Below, one piece after another: positions 53,256 to 63,229 of a stretch of DNA of 64,000 bases (positions are counted from its first letter, which is position 1; each line of letters starts with the position of its first letter). The DNA lies in assembly GCF_030756675.1 (NCBI RefSeq), contig NZ_JAVBXD010000009.1, positions 1 through 64,000 of the forward strand. The letters run 5' to 3'. The stretch is from Bacillus multifaciens. Its GTDB lineage: Bacteria; Bacillota; Bacilli; Bacillales; Bacillaceae_G. The notes below the pieces were generated by a model. The model searched no databases. It had not been told where the DNA came from and saw nothing but the letters and a program-made list of their open reading frames with translations. A program made the position numbers and the translations under genes.

Positions 53256-53717
53256 ATGGAAATTACAATTAAACCAGTTGCATATGTTCATAATTCTCGT
53301 GAAGAATTGAAAGATGATAATTGGGGTTGTGTTGTTTCAGTAATTAAACTAACTGATGAATTAAATGAATCTGCATTACAAGGCATAGAGGATTTTTCAC
53401 ACTTAGAAATCATTTTTTACTTCGATAAAGTACCTGATGACAAAGTACAGTATGGAGCAAGGCATCCGAGAAATAACCTCGATTTCCCTAAAGTTGGAAT
53501 TTTTTCACAAAGAGGAAAAAATAGACCGAATAAATTAGGTGTAACTACAGTTCAATTGATAGAGCATACTGGTAATAAATTAGTGGTAAAAGGCTTAGAT
53601 GCAATAGATGGAACACCTATTATTGATATTAAACCTGTAATGAAGGAATTTCTTCCCAAGAATGAAATTAAACAAGCAAATTGGTCTACTGTTTTAATGA
53701 AAGATTATTGGAAGTGA
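53256..53717 (+). CDS. TrmO/TsaA-family tRNA methyltransferase-like protein
   Basis: About 153 residues of the TrmO (YaeB, VirR/TsaA-like) beta-barrel family: PVAYVHNSREE, FSHLEIIFYFDKVP, RHPRNNLDFPKVGIFSQRG, RPNKLGVTTV and GLDAIDGTPIIDIKPV. TrmO uses S-adenosylmethionine to N6-methylate t6A37 of tRNA; shorter Bacillus members may have diverged. ATG 53256 follows GGAGGGA; an upstream start would contain that site. Two genes in a row with the GNAT gene. Confidence 0.8.
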   Translation: MEITIKPVAYVHNSREELKDDNWGCVVSVIKLTDELNESALQGIEDFSHLEIIFYFDKVPDDKVQYGARHPRNNLDFPKVGIFSQRGKNRPNKLGVTTVQLIEHTGNKLVVKGLDAIDGTPIIDIKPVMKEFLPKNEIKQANWSTVLMKDYWK

Positions 53718-53741
53718 TGTGATAGATAAAAGGGGATATAT

Positions 53742-54281
53742 ATGAGTACATTTCAAAAAAATATTTTAGCTAGTTATAACGGGATACATATTCGTGTTTT
53801 TGATAGTAAGAAAGATGATGTTGAACAGTTAACCAGAGTATTAAATAAGTCATATAAAAAACTGGCTGATTTAGGTTTTAATTATCTGGCAAGTCATCAG
53901 GATTCTAGTATTACTCTTGAACGAATTAACAAGGCACTATGCCTTGTTGTCATTCGAGATAATAAAATTATTGGTTCAATTTCTTATTACTCACCAGAAA
54001 GTAACAAAGGATGTAATTGGTATAATAAAGGTAATGTAGCAACAATAGGTCAGTTTGGCATCCATCCTTCTTATCAATCAATGGGAATCGGAAGAAAATT
54101 GATTGAATTAGTTGAAGAATTAGCAATAAAAGAAGGGATAGAGGAACTCGCATTAGATACAGCTGAGGGAGCCAGTCATCTTATTAAATATTATGGTGAT
54201 AAGGGATATCGTTTCATTGAATATATCAATTGGGAAATTACAAACTACAGAAGTGTTGTTTTAAGTAAAAAATTAAAATAA
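53742..54281 (+). CDS. GNAT-family acetyltransferase
   Basis: 179 residues, one GNAT fold: the acetyl-CoA motif is GQFGIHPSYQSMGIGRKLIE and the end KYYGDKGYRFIEYINWE is typical. It lies 24 bp after the TrmO-like gene with a ribosome site AAAAGGGGA, so the pair may be cotranscribed. Substrate unknown. Confidence 0.82.
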   Translation: MSTFQKNILASYNGIHIRVFDSKKDDVEQLTRVLNKSYKKLADLGFNYLASHQDSSITLERINKALCLVVIRDNKIIGSISYYSPESNKGCNWYNKGNVATIGQFGIHPSYQSMGIGRKLIELVEELAIKEGIEELALDTAEGASHLIKYYGDKGYRFIEYINWEITNYRSVVLSKKLK

Positions 54282-54411
54282 CTACTGATAACGCTGATTA
54301 TATAAAAGGAACTAAGGTTTTGCACTATCCATAAAGCAAAAAAGACCTTATCCTTTCTTATGATTCTACAGAAAGAATAGCGTATTTTTTCATTTTAGGG
54401 GGGATTTTGTT

Positions 54412-54720
54412 TTATCCCGCTATTCGTGGGCAGTAAGACCCCCACCTCAAGATTCAGAGAGAATCGTTGTCCAGCTCCAATGGCTAGAATGTTCGGTGGC
54501 TTCGCTTCCTCCTACGAGGTAAAAAGCACCTCTATGTCAGAAGCTCCATCCTCCTCACATTCTGAACGAGCCACGTCCGCATTTCTTAGGAAGATAGGTG
54601 GGGGATAACTGCCCGTAAAAGCCCGATTGGTGAGGGCTAACCATCAGTGGGAGATGAAAAAACTCTCCACTGATGGAAGTTTCACTTTATTAGCTTGATA
54701 GCGATGTGACGCTATCCCAA
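54412..54720. repeat. Composite interspersed repeat (A with nested B)
   Basis: Complete copy to 54690: TATCCCGCTATTCGTGGG to GTTTCACTTTAT with the B module inside. It is followed directly by TTAGCTTGATAGCGATGTG, a piece related to the element at 52975-53114. The open frame through it (54426-54608) is not a gene. Confidence 0.8.
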
Positions 54721-54855
54721 ATAGGTCTCTTTTTTAAATTCTCCAAAGTAAACTAATGAATAATAATTTTACTTTGAGTTTCTATAATACAACCTAATGA
54801 ATGTTAATATATGTTATGTATAGTGAATATTTACTTTATAAAAAGGGGGAATATT

Positions 54856-55617
54856 ATGACTGAAACAAACGAATCTTCAGGAGTCGATTTTAAACAAAAT
54901 GTGAAGTTTTCTATTATAATCCCTGCACACAATGAAGAAAAGTACATTAGAAAATGTTTGGATTCAATTGCAAAGGCATCAGAGGCATATAGAGATCAAA
55001 CTGAAGTCATAGTTGTTTTAAATCGTTGCACAGATAAAACAGAGGAAATAGCAAAGTCGTATAACTGTATTACATTAAAAAATAACGATAAAAACTTATC
55101 CAAAATCCGAAATGCAGGGGCCAAAATAGCTAGCGGAGAAATAATCATCACTATAGACGCTGATACTCAAATGACAGAGTCTATGTTGTCTAATGTAGAC
55201 AAATATTTAGCTTCAGGTAAATACATTGGCGGCGGGGTGACTGGAAATTTTGAAAGAATATCTTTAGGAATATTCGTTTCCGCACTGTTAATAATAATCC
55301 CCTTACTTTTTAAGTATGGAGCTATATCGGTAGGGATTTTTTGGTGCTATAGAAAAGACTTTATGGCAATCAATGGCTTTAATGAAAATATGCTTATGGC
55401 AGAAGATGCAGATTTCGCTAAACGATTAAAAAAATGGGGAAAACAAAATAATAAGAAATTCGGTACAATTAAAAATGGAATGGTAACTTCAAGCAGAAGA
55501 TTTGATAAACATGGGGACTGGGCTTTAATTAAAAACCCTAAAATAATCTTAGCCTATCTAAAAGGAAATGATAAAGAATACGCAGATAAAACATATTATG
55601 ATAACCAAGAAAGATAA
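54856..55617 (+). CDS. Family 2 glycosyltransferase
   Basis: About 253 residues: the GT-A start FSIIIPAHNEEKYIRKCLDS, the DxD region TIDADTQM, and MAEDADFAKRLKKWG as the catalytic-base region. A hydrophobic segment of about 35 residues (GIFVSALLIIIPLLFKYGAI) suggests membrane attachment. Transfers a sugar from a nucleotide-sugar to an unknown acceptor. ATG 54856 follows AAAAGGGGG. Single gene; no polysaccharide cluster nearby. Confidence 0.85.
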   Translation: MTETNESSGVDFKQNVKFSIIIPAHNEEKYIRKCLDSIAKASEAYRDQTEVIVVLNRCTDKTEEIAKSYNCITLKNNDKNLSKIRNAGAKIASGEIIITIDADTQMTESMLSNVDKYLASGKYIGGGVTGNFERISLGIFVSALLIIIPLLFKYGAISVGIFWCYRKDFMAINGFNENMLMAEDADFAKRLKKWGKQNNKKFGTIKNGMVTSSRRFDKHGDWALIKNPKIILAYLKGNDKEYADKTYYDNQER

Positions 55618-55733
55618 CTGTGAAGATTCCTAAACAAATCATCATCAAATGAACTAGTGAAACAAGATAAATAAAATTTAACAAAACTAAACTTTTGAAT
55701 ATTAGTTTAGTTTCAAATCCCCTAAAAAATTGA

Positions 55734-56024
55734 CTTCACACCAAATATCTTGATATCCAACCGATTCGAACAAAAGAACAGATTGAAGATATGAAATGGA
55801 CCCTAAAACGTTATTGTTCCGCACGAAACTATATCTTATTTCTGATTGGTATTTATACAGAATCACGTGTCAGTGATTTACTCCAACTCGAAACACAAAC
55901 CATATTAAAACTAAAACAAAAAAAGAGAAAAGAATTCAAAATCAAAGAGGGAAAAACAAAGAAGGAACGTATAATTAATCTCACTTCTATTTTTGATGAG
56001 GTCTACTCTTATGCCAAAACATGA
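55734..56024 (+). pseudogene. Tyrosine recombinase (phage-type integrase) fragment
   Basis: An open frame from an upstream TGA, without a start codon of its own: DIQPIRTKEQIEDMKWTLKR then NYILFLIGIYTESRVSDLLQL, the first catalytic-domain segment of XerC/phage-type integrases including the conserved Arg. It ends after KERIINLTSIFDEVYSYAKT, so the distal HxxR and Tyr nucleophile parts are lost. A trace of a former integrative element at the right end of the accessory region. Confidence 0.7.
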
Positions 56025-56025
56025 G

Positions 56026-56170
56026 AAATTGCTTGTTTCTTTTGATTCCATTCTCTTTCAAAAAAATCTCTCTTTAACTCTTTATCTATGGAATCTACTG
56101 AACCATTCAATATTTCGTCTGTTATTTTAAATTTAAGCTCATGGGCATATTTATTTCTTAACTTATTGGG
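56026..56170 (-). pseudogene. Protein fragment with RNxxAH motif
   Basis: On the minus strand a start-less frame reads NKLRNKYAHELKFKITDEIL ... REWNQKKQAIS. The RNKYAH block resembles the RNase-type motif of HEPN proteins, but the fragment is too short to assign. Confidence 0.35.
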
Positions 56171-56290
56171 ATCCCGCTACAACGTCATCAAGCTAAAAGA
56201 ACGAGTTATCCCAAAACAATAACAACGAGCAAAATGCACAAAAATTTTGTTCTGGGGGGGTATTATGTGATCTTAAGCTCACGGGTATGA
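56171..56290. other. Intergenic repeat scraps
   Basis: Contains GATCCCGCTACAACGTCATC and TTTTGTTCTGGGGGGG, the latter resembling the reverse complement of part of 52975-53114. No gene seen. Confidence 0.35.
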
Positions 56291-56307
56291 GGTCAACCCC
56301 CTTTCCA

Positions 56308-57044
<737 letters not shown>

Positions 57045-57142
57045 ATTAATAGCAAGAGTTGTAAAAAACTTCGAAGATTATACATAAAGGATATGTTTTT
57101 TCAAATAATAAACGTACCATCATTTGGAAGGAAGGATGAGGT

Positions 57143-59260
57143 ATGAAGAATACAAAGAGAGTTCTCATTGGCTTTGTTTCCATTTTTATATTTGCGATTG
57201 CTCTCTATAAATGTATTGTGTTTACTGGCAGTTATATGATGGATGAAAAGAGACTTGTATTCCATTCTTCATCAAAAATTGTGGATCAGCGCGGCAAAGA
57301 AATTACAAAGCTTTATTTAGAAAATCGGGAATTGGTACATATTGAAGATATTCCCTTATATGTACAACAAGCTTTTTTAGCTGTTGAAGATGCGCGCTTT
57401 TATGAACATCATGGTATTGATTTTCCTTCTATTGTAAGAGCACTTTATAAAGATGTTCTTGCTGGAGAGAAAGTAGAAGGCGGGAGTACGATTACACAGC
57501 AGCTTGTGAAAAATGTTTTTTTATCGCATGAAAAAACGTTGTTTCGCAAAGTGAAGGAAGTGGCGATTGGGTTTCACTTGGAACAGAAGTATTCGAAGCA
57601 GCAGCTTTTGGAAATGTATTTAAATCATATTTATTTTGGACACGGAGCTTATGGCATTCAAGCAGCAGCGAAATTTTATTTTAATAAAGAAGCGCGGCAG
57701 TTAACGGTTGAGGAAGGAGCGATGCTGGCAGCTCTTCCGAAAGCGCCGAGCAACTACTCACCATTTTTGCATCCTGAAAAAGGTAAGGAGCGCCGCGATT
57801 TAATTTTATCGTTAATGCATAAGCAAGGATATTTATCAGCAGAAGAAACAGTGGGTTACCAAGGGAAAATAATTGCTCTTTATGTGAATCAAAATGAACA
57901 GGATCTTGCTTATATGCCATACATCGATATGGTAATTGATGAAGCGGCCCGCACTTACGGGTTATCTCATCAAGAAGTGCTGCGCGGCGGGTATACGTTT
58001 GTTGTGGCGATGGATGATAAGATGCAAAAGACAGCATATGAACAATTGCAAAATGTCCGTAATTTTCCGATGCAAGACGATCATATGCAAGGTGCCGTTC
58101 TTTTCATGGATAGTAAAACAGGCGGAATAAGAGCGGCAGTTGGAGGAAGGCATTATATTGCCCGCGGATTAAATCGAGTTTACGCAAAGCGGCAGCCAGG
58201 TTCTGTATTAAAGCCGCTTCTTGTGTATGCGCCAGCACTTGAAACGAAAAAATATACGCCGTATTCTTTATTAACAAATGAGCGAGTTTCGTTTGATGGC
58301 TATGAACCGCGCAATTACAACGATCAATATTCGAAGGAAGTAACGATGTATGATGCCCTGTTGCAATCGGCTAATGTTCCAGCAGTATCCTTGCTGCATG
58401 AAATTGGGCTAGAAGAAGGAAAGCAGTATTTAGAAAAAGGAAATATTCACATTCCGGAACGTGGTCTTAGTACTGCACTGGGCGGTTTGCAAGAGGGAGT
58501 TTCGCCGTTTGAACTGGTGAAAATGTACCGTGCGTTTGTAGCGGATGGGAAAATCATTGAACCGCATGTAATTGAGAAAGTGTTAAATCGGCACGGAGAA
58601 ATGATTGGGCAAGCAACCAATAAAGAAATGAAAGTTTTTTCGAAGCAAACTGCTTGGTATATGACAAGAATGCTTGAAGGTGTTGTGAAAGAAGGGACTG
58701 CAAAAGATGGTGTATATAAAGGAGCGCTTGCTGGGAAAACAGGAACAACGTCACTTCCAAATCAAGACGACGGGGCAAGAGATATTTGGTTTGTTGGGTA
58801 TACACCTCATATTGTTGGAGCGGTTTGGATGGGATATGACCGCACGGATGACAAGCATTATGTGCGGGGGAGCAGTTCCTATCCAACAAAATTATTTAAA
58901 ACCATTTTAGCGAAAGCGAATGTAAAAGCAGATTATACATTTACGCAGCCGCGCGGTGTCGAAACGATTGGAGAGCCAATTCGCTTAAGTAAAGTGGATG
59001 GTTTAGAAGCAAGGTTAACGTTTACTCCGCTTGGTTTGTTTACCGCAAAATTAGCATGGAATCGAATTCCTGATAAGAGAGTACAATATCGAATTTATAA
59101 AATAGACAAAGGGAAAGCGATTCATATCGATACAGTAACTGGAAAAGGGGAGTATGAAGTAAAATTTATGAACGTTTTTAAAGCGCCGCGTTTTTATGTT
59201 GTACCGTATAATCCGCAAACAAATCGAGAAGGAGAAAAAACAAAAGAGGTTAAGCCGTAA
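57143..59260 (+). CDS. pbpF: Class A penicillin-binding protein PbpF
   Basis: A 705-residue bifunctional cell-wall synthase. TM anchor about 7-30; glycosyltransferase (GT51) motifs VEDARFYEHHGIDF, GGSTITQQLVKN and RKVKEVAIGFHLEQKYSKQQ; transpeptidase motifs SVLK (RQPGSVLKPL, active-site Ser), SAN (QSANVPA) and KTGTT. It polymerises and crosslinks peptidoglycan. In B. subtilis pbpF is involved in outgrowth/forespore peptidoglycan. Synteny hmoB-pbpF-hemEHY is conserved. ATG follows GGAAGGAAGGATG. Confidence 0.93.
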   Translation: MKNTKRVLIGFVSIFIFAIALYKCIVFTGSYMMDEKRLVFHSSSKIVDQRGKEITKLYLENRELVHIEDIPLYVQQAFLAVEDARFYEHHGIDFPSIVRALYKDVLAGEKVEGGSTITQQLVKNVFLSHEKTLFRKVKEVAIGFHLEQKYSKQQLLEMYLNHIYFGHGAYGIQAAAKFYFNKEARQLTVEEGAMLAALPKAPSNYSPFLHPEKGKERRDLILSLMHKQGYLSAEETVGYQGKIIALYVNQNEQDLAYMPYIDMVIDEAARTYGLSHQEVLRGGYTFVVAMDDKMQKTAYEQLQNVRNFPMQDDHMQGAVLFMDSKTGGIRAAVGGRHYIARGLNRVYAKRQPGSVLKPLLVYAPALETKKYTPYSLLTNERVSFDGYEPRNYNDQYSKEVTMYDALLQSANVPAVSLLHEIGLEEGKQYLEKGNIHIPERGLSTALGGLQEGVSPFELVKMYRAFVADGKIIEPHVIEKVLNRHGEMIGQATNKEMKVFSKQTAWYMTRMLEGVVKEGTAKDGVYKGALAGKTGTTSLPNQDDGARDIWFVGYTPHIVGAVWMGYDRTDDKHYVRGSSSYPTKLFKTILAKANVKADYTFTQPRGVETIGEPIRLSKVDGLEARLTFTPLGLFTAKLAWNRIPDKRVQYRIYKIDKGKAIHIDTVTGKGEYEVKFMNVFKAPRFYVVPYNPQTNREGEKTKEVKP

Positions 59261-59392
59261 TTTCGGCTTGTGCTATAATGAGAATGTTCCGGAAAAAACA
59301 GAGTATTACCATATGTTTGTGTCAATTTCATGAACATCAAACATAATGTTGTACATTTTGTTTTTACTAATTGTATAGTAAAAAAAGATAAA

Positions 59393-59483
59393 GTGAAACT
59401 TCCATCAGTAGGGAATTTCATATTTTTGGCAGTTCTTACTAATCAGGCTTTTACGGGCAGTTATCTGCCTGTTTATATGGAAT
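59393..59483 (-). repeat. A-module repeat, inverted orientation
   Basis: ATAAAGTGAAACTTCCATCA ... GGCTTTTACGGGCAGTTATC, the reverse of the right half of the A module. It lies in the 270-bp gap just upstream of hemE and may overlap its promoter region. Confidence 0.7.
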
Positions 59484-59529
59484 AAAAAGGATAGGATTCG
59501 AGCTGTATTAGAAAAAGGGGGACAAGGAT

Positions 59530-60576
59530 TTGGTACGACAAATCAATGAAACATTTTTACAAGCATGCAAAGGAGAACGCACAGATTATGTACCAGCATG
59601 GTATATGCGCCAAGCAGGTCGTTCCCAGCCGGAATACAGAAAGATTAAAGAGAAGTATTCTCTGTTTGAAATTACACATCAGCCAGAACTTTGTGCTTAT
59701 GTAACAAAGCTGCCTGTTGATCAATATAATGTGGATGCCGCAATTTTATATAAAGATATTATGTCACCGCTTCCAGCGATTGGTGTAGATGTAGAAATTA
59801 AATCTGGAATCGGTCCTGTAATTGATAATCCGATTCGTTCACTGCAAGATGTCGAAAAATTAGGGGAAATTCACCCAGAAGAAGATGTTTCATATGTGCT
59901 TGATACGATTCGCTTATTAACAACAGAAATGCTTGATGTTCCGTTAATCGGATTTGCAGGAGCACCATTTACGTTAGCGAGCTATATGATTGAAGGCGGT
60001 CCATCTCGTAATTATCATAAAACGAAAGCGTTTATGTATGCAGAGCCAAAAGCATGGTTTGCGCTAATGGATAAGCTTGCAGATATGACTATTACGTATT
60101 TAAAAGCGCAAATTAATGCCGGCGCAAAAGCAATTCAAATTTTCGATTCTTGGGTTGGGACAGTAAATGTGCTTGATTACCGCGTATTTATTAAACCAGT
60201 AATGGAGCGCATTTTCACAGAGCTTAGGCAGGTGAATGTACCGCTTATTATGCACGGTGTTGGAGCGAGTCATTTAGCAAATGAATGGAATGATCTCCCG
60301 CTTGATGTTGTCGGTTTAGACTGGCGTTTGCCGATTGAAGAAGCGCGTGCACGAGGGATTCAAAAGGCTGTCCAAGGAAATTTAGACCCATCCATTTTAC
60401 TTGCGCCGTGGGATGTGATTGAAACGCATGTAAAAGCGATCTTAGATCAAGGAATGAAGCAGCCAGGATATGTATTTAACTTAGGACATGGTGTTTTCCC
60501 AGAGGTGAACCCAGATACGTTAAAACAAATGACTGCATTTATACATGACTATTCAAGAGAACAGCTGGCGAAGTAA
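59530..60576 (+). CDS. hemE: Uroporphyrinogen decarboxylase
   Basis: A 348-residue enzyme converting uroporphyrinogen III to coproporphyrinogen III. Signature motifs: [16 protein letters not shown] near the N-terminus (Arg residues of the active site) and [20 protein letters not shown] start after GGGGGACAAGGA. First gene of hemE-hemH-hemY, the last shared steps of the coproporphyrin-dependent haem route of Firmicutes. Confidence 0.96.
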   Translation: MVRQINETFLQACKGERTDYVPAWYMRQAGRSQPEYRKIKEKYSLFEITHQPELCAYVTKLPVDQYNVDAAILYKDIMSPLPAIGVDVEIKSGIGPVIDNPIRSLQDVEKLGEIHPEEDVSYVLDTIRLLTTEMLDVPLIGFAGAPFTLASYMIEGGPSRNYHKTKAFMYAEPKAWFALMDKLADMTITYLKAQINAGAKAIQIFDSWVGTVNVLDYRVFIKPVMERIFTELRQVNVPLIMHGVGASHLANEWNDLPLDVVGLDWRLPIEEARARGIQKAVQGNLDPSILLAPWDVIETHVKAILDQGMKQPGYVFNLGHGVFPEVNPDTLKQMTAFIHDYSREQLAK

Positions 60577-60589
60577 AGGAGAGGACTGC

Positions 60590-61525
60590 ATGAAGAAGAA
60601 AATCGGTTTACTTGTAATGGCATATGGAACGCCGAATAAAGAAGAAGATATTGAACGTTATTATACACACATTCGCCACGGCAGAAAGCCAAGTGCGGAA
60701 ATGTTAGAAGACTTAACAGAACGATACAAAGCAATTGGCGGAATTTCGCCTCTAGCGAAAATTACACTAGAACAAGCAACAAAATTAGAAGCGTATTTAA
60801 ATGAAATGCAAGATGACGTGGAATTTAAAATGTATCTCGGTTTAAAACATATTGAGCCATTTATTGAAGATGCAGTGAAGAAGATGCACGAAGACGGAAT
60901 TGAAGATGCAATTGCGATCGTGCTCGCGCCGCATTACTCTACTTTCAGCGTGAAGTCTTATATCGGACGAGCACAAGAAGAAGCAGAGAAACTTGGCGGC
61001 TTGCAAATTCACGGTATTGATAGCTGGTATAAAGAACCGAAATTTATTGATTACTGGGTAAACGAAGTGAAAGCAATATATGAAAAGATGACAGCTGATG
61101 AGCGTGAAGAAGCGGTACTTATCGTATCTGCACATAGTTTACCAGAGAAAATTATTGCAATGGGCGACCCGTATCCAGAGCAATTGAGTGAAACGGCTGA
61201 TTATATTGCCCGCGGAGCTGAAGTGAAAAACTATGCAGTCGGCTGGCAAAGTGCTGGTAATACACCAGATCCATGGATTGGGCCGGATGTACAGGACTTA
61301 ACACGTGAATTGCATGAGAAATATGGATACACATCTTTTGTATACGCACCTGTTGGCTTTGTTGCTGATCATTTAGAAGTATTATATGACAATGATATCG
61401 AGTGCAAAGTTGTGACAGAAGACATTCAAGCGAACTATTATCGTCCAGAAATGCCAAATGCAAAGACTCCATTTATTTCTTGTTTAGCAGATGTTGTTAT
61501 GAAAAAGTGGAGTGCAGTTTCATAA
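60590..61525 (+). CDS. hemH: Coproporphyrin ferrochelatase (HemH/CpfC)
   Basis: About 311 residues: [20 protein letters not shown], the catalytic His region [14 protein letters not shown] and [25 protein letters not shown], and [13 protein letters not shown] with the Glu of the metal site. In Firmicutes the enzyme inserts iron into coproporphyrin III. Start at 60590, 13 nt after the hemE stop, preceded by AAAGGAGAGG; an upstream ATG inside hemE is not used. B. cereus-group genomes can hold a second ferrochelatase elsewhere. Confidence 0.95.
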   Translation: MKKKIGLLVMAYGTPNKEEDIERYYTHIRHGRKPSAEMLEDLTERYKAIGGISPLAKITLEQATKLEAYLNEMQDDVEFKMYLGLKHIEPFIEDAVKKMHEDGIEDAIAIVLAPHYSTFSVKSYIGRAQEEAEKLGGLQIHGIDSWYKEPKFIDYWVNEVKAIYEKMTADEREEAVLIVSAHSLPEKIIAMGDPYPEQLSETADYIARGAEVKNYAVGWQSAGNTPDPWIGPDVQDLTRELHEKYGYTSFVYAPVGFVADHLEVLYDNDIECKVVTEDIQANYYRPEMPNAKTPFISCLADVVMKKWSAVS

Positions 61526-61547
61526 AGTGAGAAAGAAGGAAGCAGTC

Positions 61548-62972
61548 GTGAAAAAGAAGGTAGTGATTATAGGCGGCGGGATTTCCGGCTTAACAACAGC
61601 ATATTATTTGCAAAAAGAAATTCGTGAACAAAATTTGCCGATTGATACGATGCTTATTGAAGCATCAGGAAAGCTTGGCGGGAAAATTCAAACCATTAGA
61701 AAAGATGGATTTACAATTGAACGTGGCCCGGATTCGTTCCTCGAACGAAAAGAGAGTGCTGCAAGGTTAGCACGTGAATTACAACTTGGTGATCAACTTG
61801 TTAACAATGCGACAGGGAAATCGTTTGTACTTGTGAATAATCGATTGCATAGCATTCCAAGCGGTTCAATGATGGGAATTCCAACACAAATTACACCATT
61901 TGTATTTTCAGGGTTGTTTTCTCCTATTGGAAAGATTCGTGCAGGATTTGATTTTGTGCTGCCTCGTTCAAAACCAGTATCAGATCAATCGCTCGGTCAA
62001 TTTTTCCGTCGCCGTTTAGGCAATGAAGTGGTTGAAAATTTGATTGAGCCATTGTTATCAGGTATTTATGCCGGTGATATTGATAAAATGAGTTTGATGG
62101 CTACGTTCCCGCAGTTCTATCAAGTCGAACAAAAATATCGCAGCATTTCACTCGGTATGCGTACATTAGCTCCGAAACAACAAAAGGATGCAACGGCAAA
62201 AACAAAAGGAATCTTTTTAACGTTAAAAACAGGTTTACAATCTATTGTTGATGGAATTGAAGAACGACTAGAAGATGGAACAGTTTTGAAAGGGACGCGT
62301 GTCGAAAAGATTACAAAGATCGATGACCGCTATAACATTGCACTTAGCAATGGAAAAGAAATAGAAGCAGATGTAGTTGTGATGGCAGCATCTCATAAAT
62401 GGCTGCCATTGATGTTCTCTCAATATAAACAGTTTCACTTCTTCCGCAGCATTCCATCTACATCAGTGGCGAATGTAGCATTAGCATTCCCGAAAGAAGC
62501 GATTCAGCGCGATATTGAAGGAACCGGATTTGTTGTGTCACGTAATAGTGATTTTACGATTACAGCATGTACGTGGACACATAAAAAATGGCCGCATACA
62601 ACGCCAGAAGGAAAAGTACTCCTGCGCTGTTATGTTGGGCGCCCCGGCGATGAAGCAATTGTGGAACAAACAGATGAAGAAATGATTCGCTTCGTATTAG
62701 AAGATTTGCAAAAGACAATGGATATAACAGCTGATCCAGAATTTGTGGTTGTGAGCCGCTGGAAAGATGCGATGCCGCAATATACGGTCGGTCATAAAGA
62801 GCGCATGAAAACGTTAAAAGAGTTCATGAGCGAAGAACTACCTGGCATTTACTTAGCAGGAAGCTCTTATGCCGGTGCTGGATTACCAGATTGTATCGAT
62901 CAAGGTGAAGCAGCTGTAAAATACGTATTGTCTTATTTAGAACAAACGAATCAAAAAGAGTTAATGGCGTAA
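61548..62972 (+). CDS. hemY: Coproporphyrinogen III oxidase, HemY/CgoX type
   Basis: About 474 residues, an FAD-dependent oxidase: N-terminal dinucleotide motif VVIIGGGISGLTTAYYL, GGKIQTIRKDGFTIERGPDSF, and C-terminal FAD-binding GIYLAGSSYAGAGLPDCIDQG. It oxidises coproporphyrinogen III to coproporphyrin III, the substrate of HemH. GTG start at 61548 after GAAGGAAG. Third gene of the operon, ended by a strong terminator. Confidence 0.95.
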   Translation: MKKKVVIIGGGISGLTTAYYLQKEIREQNLPIDTMLIEASGKLGGKIQTIRKDGFTIERGPDSFLERKESAARLARELQLGDQLVNNATGKSFVLVNNRLHSIPSGSMMGIPTQITPFVFSGLFSPIGKIRAGFDFVLPRSKPVSDQSLGQFFRRRLGNEVVENLIEPLLSGIYAGDIDKMSLMATFPQFYQVEQKYRSISLGMRTLAPKQQKDATAKTKGIFLTLKTGLQSIVDGIEERLEDGTVLKGTRVEKITKIDDRYNIALSNGKEIEADVVVMAASHKWLPLMFSQYKQFHFFRSIPSTSVANVALAFPKEAIQRDIEGTGFVVSRNSDFTITACTWTHKKWPHTTPEGKVLLRCYVGRPGDEAIVEQTDEEMIRFVLEDLQKTMDITADPEFVVVSRWKDAMPQYTVGHKERMKTLKEFMSEELPGIYLAGSSYAGAGLPDCIDQGEAAVKYVLSYLEQTNQKELMA

Positions 62973-62979
62973 TAAGAGG

Positions 62980-63019
62980 AGGGCTGACCGAAATGATTTC
63001 TGGTCAGTCTCTTTTTTTA
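62980..63019 (+). terminator. Terminator of hemEHY
   Basis: CTGACCGAAAT pairs with TTTCTGGTCAG, followed by TCTCTTTTTTT. Confidence 0.9.
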
Positions 63020-63229
63020 TCGGTGTTATAGAATATAAAGACCTTTGGCTAATGTTCAACGTGTAGGAAAGTGAATAACCCCTCCTTATCATTCCTTGAG
63101 GAAGGGAAATTCTTTTGGAAGTATGTTAAATTTTTTGTAAATTTATATAAATATAATGTTCTTTATATAGAACTCTGCTATGATAGACATGCTAGGGAAT
63201 AGGAAAAATATTTAGGGGGAGGATTTTCT

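Noticed and set aside
54426-54608. 60-residue plus-strand frame
   Set aside because: Same repeat family; the frame is a by-product of repeat composition.
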